A stretch of DNA of 39,663 bases from Pseudomonadota bacterium (GTDB lineage: Bacteria > Pseudomonadota > Gammaproteobacteria > Burkholderiales > SG8-39), in the NCBI GenBank assembly GCA_026399375.1, contig JAPLRD010000014.1:1-39663 (forward strand). Reading direction: 5' to 3'. Below are positions 10,205-18,287 of the stretch, piece by piece. Each line of letters begins with the position of its first letter. Positions within the stretch are counted from its first letter, which is position 1. The notes beneath the pieces are model-generated. The model saw only the letters and a program-made list of their open reading frames with translations, ran no database searches and was not told where the DNA came from. The translations under genes were made by a program, and so were the position numbers.

Positions 10205-11475
10205 TGGATGCGGGAAGCAAGCCAAACCTGGATGAAAGGCTGGGCCCGGGCGCGAGTGCGCTGCTCGGGTTTCTTCAGCCGAACGGCGGACCTGCGGCCG
10301 CTGCCCGCGCGCGGGACCTGCCGTCGCAAACGTGGGATGAGACACTGGAGATCGCGTTGCGGCACGGCGTGGCCCCGCTGCTGCATCGTGCCCTGAAATC
10401 GGGCGGCGCTCTCGCGGAACTCCCGGAGCGTGTGCGTACACGGCTCGAGGAAGAACGCCGCACGAACGGCCTGCTCAATATGCGCAAGTACGGCGAATTC
10501 AGACGCATTGCACAGGCGCTGCACGAGCAAAACATTCCGCTCATCGCGCTCAAGGGGCTGCATCTGGCCGACCTCGTTTATCGCGACATCAGCTTGCGAC
10601 CGATGAGCGATCTGGACGTCCTGGTGCCGCGTTCGGAGGTGGAACGAGCGCTGGCGTCCCTTCAATCCATCGAGTACGGTTTCGCAGAGGATGTGTCCGG
10701 TGCGGCTTGCGCAATGCTTGCCACAAAATGCAATATCGGGCTTGCACATCGGCGGCTGGGTTTGTGCCTGGAGATTCACTGGACGCTCGCCGAGCCGGGT
10801 GACGGCTACATTCCTCCCATGGACGAGATCTGGCGCAGCGCGACCTTCGGGCATCTCGGGGATGCCGGCGTGCAGCTCATGTCGCCCGAGTTCATGCTGC
10901 TGCACGTTTGTGCGCATCTGGCCTACAACCACGTCTTCGGCTTTGATCTGCGCGCGCTGTGCGACATCGCCGAGATCGCAAGGGCGCGAATCGACTGGGT
11001 AGTCGTTGCCGATCAGGGCCGGCGCCACGGCTGGACGCGAGGGGTCGCCGCAGCGCTCAGACTCGCCCGCGATCACCTCGGCGCCGACATTCCCGCCGAG
11101 ACCCTGGCCGTCTTGGGGGCGGACGCGCTGGCCCCTGACCTACTCGACGACGCGATGGAGCATCTATTCGCTTTTTCCGGGATGCCGGGCGAACTGGTCA
11201 CCGCGCCCAATCTGCTTGCTGTCGGTGGCGGCGCTACGCTGCGGGCAAGACTTGCGATGCTTTGCAAGAGGATTTTCGTGTCTCGAGCGGAGCTGTCGCT
11301 GCTCTACGGCGTGCCGGCGCATGCCCCGCGCATTGCGCTCTACTACGCCGTACGCCTGCGCGATCTGTTGCGAAAGTATGCGGCGAGCGCATGGGCGCTC
11401 CATGTCTCCGACCCGCGGCTGGAGGCGGTCGCTGCGCGCCACGCACGGCTCGCGCGGTGGATCGCGGGCGGCTGA
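10204..11475 (+). CDS. Nucleotidyltransferase family protein (NTP_transf_5-like)
   Basis: 'IPLIALKGLHLADLVYRDISLRPMSDLDVLVP' nucleotidyltransferase core; start overlaps ABC stop (TGATG). Confidence 0.88.
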   Translation: MDAGSKPNLDERLGPGASALLGFLQPNGGPAAAARARDLPSQTWDETLEIALRHGVAPLLHRALKSGGALAELPERVRTRLEEERRTNGLLNMRKYGEFRRIAQALHEQNIPLIALKGLHLADLVYRDISLRPMSDLDVLVPRSEVERALASLQSIEYGFAEDVSGAACAMLATKCNIGLAHRRLGLCLEIHWTLAEPGDGYIPPMDEIWRSATFGHLGDAGVQLMSPEFMLLHVCAHLAYNHVFGFDLRALCDIAEIARARIDWVVVADQGRRHGWTRGVAAALRLARDHLGADIPAETLAVLGADALAPDLLDDAMEHLFAFSGMPGELVTAPNLLAVGGGATLRARLAMLCKRIFVSRAELSLLYGVPAHAPRIALYYAVRLRDLLRKYAASAWALHVSDPRLEAVAARHARLARWIAGG

Positions 11476-11565
11476 GCGGTTCCGGCGACAGCGGCTGCTT
11501 AAGCTGTTGCGGAAAGAATGCTCTTATGCGGTACGCATTGCGCCAGGGTGCTGGCGGAAAAAACG

Positions 11566-12711
11566 CTATCTCTGTGCCGCCATCCAGATGACGGCATGAT
11601 TCCCGGATAACGATCTTTGCGACCCGGCGCCGGCGGCCGGTTCAGGCTTTGTCGCCGGCCCCTTTTGCAGCAGGTTCGGCGACGGCACGCCGGTGAGGGC
11701 AAGGGATTTCTCGCAATCCTGGGTCGAGGGTCCGCGCATGTTGCCTTCGGTGTAGGCGAGCCCGGGGCAGCGCGAGCAGCTGCCGCCATGCACGCAGCTT
11801 GAACAACCCTGCAGCTCGGCCATGGTGATTGCGCGCACTTCCTTCAGCGCGGCCGAGTTCTGCCAGATTTCGAGAAAACGGGTGTTGCGCACATTGCCGC
11901 TGGGCAGGGGGAACTGCACGCAGGGATAGAGGTCGCCGTAGGGCGAGACGTAGCATGCGGTATGCCCGGCGCTGCAAGGCAGGGAGTCCAGGGCGTCCGC
12001 TTCCGCCAGCGGACCGCTCGGTGGCGCGCAGAACTCTTCGGCATTGCCGACCAGCGTCGAGTCGCGGAACACCTGCTCCAGTTCTTCGGGGGCGATGTTC
12101 AGTCCGAGTATCGAGCGATCGCCGTCCAGCATCGGGGTGATCGTGGGATCGACGCTGTATTCGACGCCGAGCCCGGCGGCGAGCGCCTGCACTTCGGCGT
12201 AATCGTCGACGTTGTGCTTCATCAGCACGTTGGCGAAAATGACCCTTACGCCATTTGCCCGCAGCAGCCTGGCGCCCTTGATGGTGTGCGCGAAGGACCC
12301 GGGAAGCTTGGTGATCGCGTCGTGCACCTCGGCCCGGTGCGAGTAGAGGCTGATCTGCACCGATGCTACGCCCAGGTCCGCGATGCGCTTCGCTTTGGCT
12401 TTTCTGATCATCACGGCGTTGGTCTTGAGCTTCACAGAAAACATCAGCTTGCGCGCGTATTCGACGATTTCGAACAAATCCCTGCGCAGAAAAATCTCGC
12501 CGCCGCTGAGGATCAGGAACAGCACTCCGGCCGCCGCCAGTTGATCCAGCAGATCCTTGATTTCCGGCGTGGTCATCTCGCCGTGGTCGTCGTGATCGAG
12601 ATAGCAATGCACGCATCGCTCGTTGCAGCGATAGGTCAGGTCCAACTGCACGCTCAGCGGAATACCCAGCTTGAGCGCCTTGGCGCCGAGTTCATGCATC
12701 AGGCCGCTCAT
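11566..12711 (-). CDS. Radical SAM/SPASM domain protein (putative peptide maturase)
   Basis: CNERCVHC (CX3CX2C); SPASM-type Cys-rich C-terminus 'YGDLYPCVQFPLPSGN...CSSCVHGGSCSRCPG'; ATGA overlap with upstream PqqD-like gene. Confidence 0.92.
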   Translation of the reverse strand: MSGLMHELGAKALKLGIPLSVQLDLTYRCNERCVHCYLDHDDHGEMTTPEIKDLLDQLAAAGVLFLILSGGEIFLRRDLFEIVEYARKLMFSVKLKTNAVMIRKAKAKRIADLGVASVQISLYSHRAEVHDAITKLPGSFAHTIKGARLLRANGVRVIFANVLMKHNVDDYAEVQALAAGLGVEYSVDPTITPMLDGDRSILGLNIAPEELEQVFRDSTLVGNAEEFCAPPSGPLAEADALDSLPCSAGHTACYVSPYGDLYPCVQFPLPSGNVRNTRFLEIWQNSAALKEVRAITMAELQGCSSCVHGGSCSRCPGLAYTEGNMRGPSTQDCEKSLALTGVPSPNLLQKGPATKPEPAAGAGSQRSLSGNHAVIWMAAQR

Positions 12712-13028
12712 GCAGAGGCCTTCGCCGGCGGGCGCGAATCGGGGAGCGGCGCATCCGACAGCACGAGTATGCCCTGGCGGGCCAGTTCCTCCGCCAGTTC
12801 TTCGGCGTCGCGCAGCGCCGTCGCCGCGTCCACCGCATAATCCGCACAGATGTGCTGTTCGACGATTTGCGCCAGCGGCGTAATCCCGTCGGCCGCCTGC
12901 CACAACACGGAGGCGGTTTCGTTCAGGCTGTACAGGGACGAGTCGGACCCGGACATGATCATCATCTCGCCGCCTATCATGCGCGCGGCGACATTGGCCG
13001 CGCGGGCGACATAGCGCTGCGTGCTCAT
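12708..13028 (-). CDS. PqqD-family (RRE-like) protein
   Basis: 'GGEMMIMSGSDSSLYSLNETASVLWQAADGITPLAQIVEQHICADYAVD' is a PqqD-like winged-helix pattern; 106 aa. Confidence 0.88.
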   Translation of the reverse strand: MSTQRYVARAANVAARMIGGEMMIMSGSDSSLYSLNETASVLWQAADGITPLAQIVEQHICADYAVDAATALRDAEELAEELARQGILVLSDAPLPDSRPPAKASA

Positions 13029-13831
13029 CGAATCAGATCCCAGGCTGCGGCCTCGGGCCGGAACGTCAGCCGCAACACCGGCACGTGCTCGACCAGATCG
13101 AGAGCGGACAAGAACACTGCCCGCACCAGTTCAGCGTCTTCGGCGAAAAAAAGCATATTGGCCAGAATACCACGCGCCGCCTCGGCCTTACCCACGTCCG
13201 ACACGCGGTTTTCCGCGCCCTGCGCGAGCAGATAAATGGTGTCCAGCGGCGCGCGCAGGTTGGCGCCGACGCGGGCCAGTTCGCCCGCGAACGGCGTGCC
13301 GTAGGCGTAGTAGCCGCCGGCTTCCTTGCGCACGTAACTGATTTCGTCGGTCAGCACGTCGGCGTCCGGCGGCGCGAGGCGCGCAAGGGTGGTCTTGCCC
13401 GCGCCTGAAACCCCAGAGAATACAAACGCCCTGCCGTTGCGCACCGCGCTCGCCGCATGCAGCAGGAAGCCGCCTTCGCGCGCCAGCACCAGCGTGTGGA
13501 CGATGCGCAGCACGGTGTCGATGGAATAGGGATTGGCCGATTGGCGTATGCGCCCGCGCCGCGTCGCGGGATCCCACTCGGCGCGAAAATCGCCGCGCTC
13601 GAGCAGCCAGAGGCCGTTGCTGCGGTACACCCTTACGTCGTCGTCGGCCGAGCCTTCATGCGGCTGCGTCAGTTCGACCTCGAATTCGTAGTCGGGTGAA
13701 GCGCCGAATTCGACGAAGCCGGCGTAGCGGTGTTCGAGCAAGCGCCGGAAACCGGCGTCTGAACTGCGCACGCCCACGGTGACACCGCCGATGCAGATAT
13801 CGACGCGGCCGTTCGCGGCTGCACCGGTCAC
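13025..13831 (-). CDS. HPr kinase-like (HprK-related) P-loop protein
   Basis: 'GGFLLHAASAVRNGRAFVFSGVSGAGKTTLARL' Walker A, 'VLTDEISYV' Walker B. GTG start at 13831 forms a GTGA overlap with an upstream stop; the longer ORF to 14014 is probably not used. Confidence 0.87.
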   Translation of the reverse strand: MTGAAANGRVDICIGGVTVGVRSSDAGFRRLLEHRYAGFVEFGASPDYEFEVELTQPHEGSADDDVRVYRSNGLWLLERGDFRAEWDPATRRGRIRQSANPYSIDTVLRIVHTLVLAREGGFLLHAASAVRNGRAFVFSGVSGAGKTTLARLAPPDADVLTDEISYVRKEAGGYYAYGTPFAGELARVGANLRAPLDTIYLLAQGAENRVSDVGKAEAARGILANMLFFAEDAELVRAVFLSALDLVEHVPVLRLTFRPEAAAWDLIR

Positions 13832-14249
13832 AAGTCGACCCGGCTGTGTGCGCCTTGCAGGCGGGTGAACAGGCGGCCCGCCATTGCTGATCGACGAAAC
13901 AGGGCTGCCGCTATGCGCGCGGGCAGGGTAGTCTTGGATGCATTGCGAACGGCGTTTCCCCGGCGTTCTATGCGCGTTCGGCGACGGCGTCACCCTGGGT
14001 GACGAGGCGCGCACCGGATCGCGCAGTCACTCGGTGCGCGAACAGTCGGCGCTGGCGGAGATAGACGACGATATCGCCTTGCGCGGCGGCTTCGATTCCG
14101 CATTGCCGGATCAGGAGCACATCGTCTGGCCGGACCGCCGGTAGCATGCTCGAACCGGTAACACGCAGGCGCAACGCGCCGAAAGAGCGGATCGCCTCCG
14201 CGGCCAATTCGTTCTTCAACAAATCACGCGGATCGAATGGCACTTCCAT
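13828..14249 (-). pseudogene. S24/S26 signal-peptidase-like gene, apparently frameshifted in its 3' part
   Basis: 'LRVTGSSMLPAVRPDDVLLI...GDIVVYLRQRRLFAHRV' (Ser/His peptidase core) stops at 13968; a plausible C-terminal tail continues in another frame to TGA 13830-13828. Confidence 0.65.
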
Positions 14250-14262
14250 GACGCGGTCGTCG

Positions 14263-14448
14263 CTAGGAATTTTTGCGGTTACGCCGGCACTGGCTTTGCG
14301 TGTTGTTGATCTTGCCGCAGGCGAGCGCCATGGTTTCGAATATCTGCTCGTGGCGGAACGCGGGTTTGATGTACGGCTTCTTTGGCGCGTCGCCAGGTGC
14401 GGAAGCTGGCATAACTATCGTTCTTTCTGGATTCTTCGGTTCACTCAT
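14263..14448 (-). CDS. 61-aa candidate RiPP precursor peptide
   Basis: MSEPKNPERTIVMPASAPGDAPKKPYIKPAFRHEQIFETMALACGKINNTQSQCRRNRKNS; two Cys near C-terminus; directly upstream of the peptidase/kinase/PqqD/rSAM genes on the same strand. Confidence 0.72.
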   Translation of the reverse strand: MSEPKNPERTIVMPASAPGDAPKKPYIKPAFRHEQIFETMALACGKINNTQSQCRRNRKNS

Positions 14449-14493
14449 TGCATTCGGGTCCCGGTGTGGCGAGGCATCTGCCTTGCCCCGCTC

Positions 14494-16686
14494 CTATTGT
14501 AGCGCCGCCTGGCTCGCCTGCACGGCGTTACCGGTTGTGCCGTTGCCCAAGGTCGAGTAATAAATTTGGGATGCGCCGGTGGTCGAGGAAATATTATCGA
14601 TGATAATCCCGCTGGTACCGCCAGTCGCAACGAAACCGGCGGTGGCAACCGCCACCGTTCCCCACGTCAAACCGGTAAGGTTGAACATGTAGATGCAGGC
14701 GCCGGTACACCCAGTGTCATTGCCGCTTGCAGTTACGCTTGCGTATATGTAGTCATTTCCGTTGTTCATGACCTCGGTGATGGCGGAACAATCCGCGTTG
14801 GCGCTGACCAGGGTCGGCCCGAGGACGGCGTTGCTCATCGCGTTCCCGCCAATGGGTATCTGCCACAGCGTCGGTCGCCGTGCGGTGTTTGCCTGATTGC
14901 CGCAAACGTAAAGGTGGCCGGCAGGGCTCGCGGGGGTCGGGCTGTTGTAGTACGCATCGTCAAATGTTCCCGCGTACAGGAATCTGCCGGTGGTGCTGAC
15001 CGAGCCCCTGCCTACCTGCACTTTGGTGCCCGTGCTGCTGCCGGCGAATGCGGTTGGAAATTGGTAAACGGCCGCACAGGGTGAAGTGGTGCAAATGCCT
15101 GCGGTTGTGCCGCTCACGTCGGTGGCCACGAACGCATACACGCGCTGCGCCGTGGAGTCCACGATGGGGGCATCTCGGACTCCAGAGCTGCTCGCGGTTG
15201 CGAGCTGTCCGCTGCTCACAAACGTGCCGTCTGAATTCACGGCGTGAAGCCGTCCGCCGGTAGCGGCGCCCGCGGTGCTGCCGACAAAGACCTTGCCGCT
15301 GCCGAAATCATACACGGGCGAACTGAGTATGTTGCCCGGGCTCACGGCAACCGGCCAGCCGGCGGCCGTGACCTCAGCCGGTGTGCCACCGAAGACGCCG
15401 GTGAATTTGTGCAGACTGCCGTTGTCGTCGCCGACAAACAGGATGTCGTCTCCATAGACGTAGTAGGGCGAGGAGTTCGAGTTGTCAGGGCTACCGCTCA
15501 GGGCAATGACCGTCATGCATGGCGCGGTACACGCCCGGTAGCCCGCCAGCGTCGTATTGGTCGGTGTCGTGGGCGCGCCTACGGTTCCGACCGAGACGGT
15601 GTTACTCCACTTGAGCAGCACCAGACTTGCCACGCCGGCTGTGCGTTGCACAAACGCCACTTGCGCACCGTCGAGCGAGAGCACGGGGGAGCTGTCCGCA
15701 ATGGCGCCGTTCCCGGTGTTGTAGGACCAGAAGGTGGCGGGCAAGGGCGTCGAAGCCGTTTCGCAGGTGGTCTTGTAAAGCCGGTTGAAGGCAACGATGG
15801 TCGGCTGTCCCGCGGTACCGGATCCGCCGGCCAGTGTATTGGCCGTCCACGTGAAGCGGCCAGTGCTGCTCGCCAGAGTGGTGTTGGCGCCGGTCGCCCC
15901 TGTGGTGATCGCAGTGAGCGTGACAAGGGCTCCCGCGCTGGTCGCGGTGACGCCGGCGGTGCCGCCGTTGCGGTTGATCGCGTTCGCCAGGTTTGTTGCC
16001 GTGGCGGCAATGCTGCCACCTTGCGCGAAAGTGAAGCCCGAGTTCGTAGTCGTATTGTTGCTGGAGAGGACGAGCGGCGGCGAGCCGGTATGCGTGATGG
16101 TTACGGTCCGGGTGGTGCCGCCGGTAAAGTCTTGACTAAAACTGCCGGTCTGACTCGCCGGCGCGCCGGAACTGGTGGCGCCGGGTGACGTCGTGGTGTA
16201 AGCCACAAAATCGCCGGTGCAGTCCGCGGTTGCAAAGTCTGCACCGAATTTCGCCGGGAAAACATTTGCTTTGCCAACGCCCGCGGCTCCGCCCAGAACG
16301 TTGCTCCAATCGCGGTATGTGTCCTGTCCGGCGGCCGGGGGCGGACCCCTGTGGAATCGTTGGGCCCACTTGCGCTGCTCCGGCGAGAATGGGCTGTGTT
16401 CCGTGGCTTGTACGAAACGCCCTTTCCTTGCGACCTGCGCGGCGTGGCGGGGATCCTTGTTCTTCTCCTTCCATTGCTCGAAGGCGAGCGTGCCTTTGCG
16501 CGCGGCTTCGTCGCGGGTGTCGGGGTTGGGGTAGAGCAGGTGCTTGTGGCTCCAGTCCTGCGGCGCACCGCGACTCGCCTCGGGCGCAGCGGCTTGCGCG
16601 AAGACGGACGCGGGTCCGGCGGACAAGAGCCCTGCCGCGGCAGTCATAAATGCCAGAATAAAAAACCGCTGCGCACTAGGTAACAT
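14494..16686 (-). CDS. Large secreted protein (730 aa) with probable beta-propeller-like C-terminal region
   Basis: Signal peptide 'FFILAFMTAAAGLLSAGPASVFAQA'; Thr/Gly-rich middle; repeated 'GDDNGSLHKFTG', 'GGRLHAVNSDGTF', 'GHLYVCGNQ' blade-like motifs. Confidence 0.8.
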   Translation of the reverse strand: MLPSAQRFFILAFMTAAAGLLSAGPASVFAQAAAPEASRGAPQDWSHKHLLYPNPDTRDEAARKGTLAFEQWKEKNKDPRHAAQVARKGRFVQATEHSPFSPEQRKWAQRFHRGPPPAAGQDTYRDWSNVLGGAAGVGKANVFPAKFGADFATADCTGDFVAYTTTSPGATSSGAPASQTGSFSQDFTGGTTRTVTITHTGSPPLVLSSNNTTTNSGFTFAQGGSIAATATNLANAINRNGGTAGVTATSAGALVTLTAITTGATGANTTLASSTGRFTWTANTLAGGSGTAGQPTIVAFNRLYKTTCETASTPLPATFWSYNTGNGAIADSSPVLSLDGAQVAFVQRTAGVASLVLLKWSNTVSVGTVGAPTTPTNTTLAGYRACTAPCMTVIALSGSPDNSNSSPYYVYGDDILFVGDDNGSLHKFTGVFGGTPAEVTAAGWPVAVSPGNILSSPVYDFGSGKVFVGSTAGAATGGRLHAVNSDGTFVSSGQLATASSSGVRDAPIVDSTAQRVYAFVATDVSGTTAGICTTSPCAAVYQFPTAFAGSSTGTKVQVGRGSVSTTGRFLYAGTFDDAYYNSPTPASPAGHLYVCGNQANTARRPTLWQIPIGGNAMSNAVLGPTLVSANADCSAITEVMNNGNDYIYASVTASGNDTGCTGACIYMFNLTGLTWGTVAVATAGFVATGGTSGIIIDNISSTTGASQIYYSTLGNGTTGNAVQASQAALQ

Positions 16687-16744
16687 GCGATGCTCCGCTC
16701 CGCCAAGAATTAGAATTCATCGTACCACTTCAATGACTTAGCAA

Positions 16745-16793
16745 TTGTCAATTAGTTGTCAAATAACCGTGAAAGCCGTGAATTAGTTCACGG
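16745..16793. promoter_or_regulatory. AT-rich operator-like region upstream of the secreted protein
   Basis: Direct repeat ttgtcaa at 16745 and 16756 (11-bp period); ccgtgaa at 16767 and 16776; inverted repeat ccgtgaa-ttag-ttcacgg 16776-16793. Confidence 0.5.
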
Positions 16794-16846
16794 AATATAC
16801 GTCCTCTCGTCGCCTGGATTTCGCGCCGTGTTCCGCTTGCGCGGGA

Positions 16847-18214
16847 TCATGCGTGCGGATCGACGTGATAAAGCGAAATCCAGGCGAATGCGAGCAGCAA
16901 CATGAAGGTCAGCGCGTTGGACGGAATCTGCAAATTGAAATCAGCGAAGCTGTGGATCATCAGCGCCAGGATGCCCATCATGGCGGCGAACGACAGACCG
17001 CGCATCAGCGGGTCGCGGCGCTGATGGTGGGCCCGCAGCGCCGTCGCAAACGACATCAGGACCATCAATCCGAGAAGCGACACGCCGACCGCACCGGCCT
17101 CGGCGGCAAATTCCAGATAGTCGTTGTGCGCATGCGTGTACGACACCTGCGTTCCTTCGCCGCTATAGCGCGGAAACACGGAATGGAACGATCCCAGGCC
17201 CGAGCCGAACACCGGATAGTCTTTCCACATCTGAGCGGCGTAGCCGGCGACCTCGTCCCGGTCTTCGGTTTCCGCGGTGGTCTGCGCGATGCGTTCGACC
17301 ACGCGCTGCGTGCCGAAATAGGTGCCGACGATGAAGGTGTCGATCGCGACCAGGCTGACGAGGAGGATGACCATTGATTTGGTCGCCCGCTTCGACAGCA
17401 ACAGGCCGATCGCGCCGGTAATCATCAGGCTGATGAAGAAGGAACTGTTTCCCATCCTCGAGCGCGTGAGCACCAGCGCGACCACCATGATTACCAGCCC
17501 GAGCCGCAACGCCATCTTCGGACTGATGATCCATTGGATCATGCCTTCGAAAAATCGCTTCCAGGACTGATGTTGGGCGCCGGACAGGTTCGCGATCAGC
17601 ACGCCTATGCCCACCGACAGGCACATTGCAAGGTAGCCGGCGAAATGATTGCGGTTGACGAAGGTGCCGGACGCGACCTGCCCTACGCTTTGCAGGCTGG
17701 TCAGGGCGCCGTACATCGCCTGGAATACTCCCGACGCAATTAACGCGTAGGCAGCAAAGCGAATCCGGTCGCGGCTGTTCAGCAGGATCAGGCTTAAGGC
17801 AAAGAACGCGATGTAAGCCGTGCTCTTGCATGCGGCTTCCAGCGTGGCATATCGGTCCAGCGTCAGCGGCACCGCACCCGGCGCATCGGGCGCGGCGGCC
17901 GCAAGGTACCAGCGTGCGGCATCGGGTGAAAGCAGTTTCAGCAGCCCGATGGGCAGCGGCAGCAATTGCAGCCAGACGTAGCAAAGCCACAGCGCGCCGC
18001 ACAAGAGCATGGGCCGCGCATCGCGCAGTATGGTGGGGAAGGCGAATTTGCCGCGGATGATGCCCGCCAGCCACCAGAGCGCAAGCGCCAGGACCCAGAG
18101 TGCGAGCACGGCCCAGGACCAGGGGCGGTTGCTGCCCAGGGGGATGGGCGCCCATAGCAGCAGGGCCAGATAAAGGATAAAAAACCAAATGCCGCTATCT
18201 AGTCTTCGGGACAT
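16847..18214 (-). CDS. O-antigen ligase/Wzy-like polytopic membrane protein
   Basis: Multiple TM segments; 'LVLTRSRMGNSSFF' and 'GSGLGSFHSVFPRY...SYTHAHNDYLEFAAEAG' are WaaL/Wzy_C-type motifs. Confidence 0.88.
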   Translation of the reverse strand: MSRRLDSGIWFFILYLALLLWAPIPLGSNRPWSWAVLALWVLALALWWLAGIIRGKFAFPTILRDARPMLLCGALWLCYVWLQLLPLPIGLLKLLSPDAARWYLAAAAPDAPGAVPLTLDRYATLEAACKSTAYIAFFALSLILLNSRDRIRFAAYALIASGVFQAMYGALTSLQSVGQVASGTFVNRNHFAGYLAMCLSVGIGVLIANLSGAQHQSWKRFFEGMIQWIISPKMALRLGLVIMVVALVLTRSRMGNSSFFISLMITGAIGLLLSKRATKSMVILLVSLVAIDTFIVGTYFGTQRVVERIAQTTAETEDRDEVAGYAAQMWKDYPVFGSGLGSFHSVFPRYSGEGTQVSYTHAHNDYLEFAAEAGAVGVSLLGLMVLMSFATALRAHHQRRDPLMRGLSFAAMMGILALMIHSFADFNLQIPSNALTFMLLLAFAWISLYHVDPHA

Positions 18215-18232
18215 GGCTACCATACAAACGAA

Positions 18233-18262
18233 CAGGCCCGGAAGCTTGCACTGCCGGGCCTG
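18233..18262 (-). terminator. Hairpin between FecR-like and ligase-like genes
   Basis: caggcccgg (18233-18241) / ccgggcctg (18254-18262), followed on the minus strand by T-rich ttcgtttgt. Confidence 0.5.
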
Positions 18263-18287
18263 CCCGAATCGAAACCGGATGCCTTCG

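Noticed and set aside
8789-11076. Minus-strand ORFs 8789-10441 and 9901-11076
   Set aside because: Antisense to the ABC exporter and nucleotidyltransferase, which have clear motifs.
8510-14448. Canonical lasso-peptide cluster
   Set aside because: PqqD/RRE, HprK-like, nucleotidyltransferase and ABC genes fit, but no transglutaminase-like B2 protease or asparagine-synthetase-like cyclase is present.
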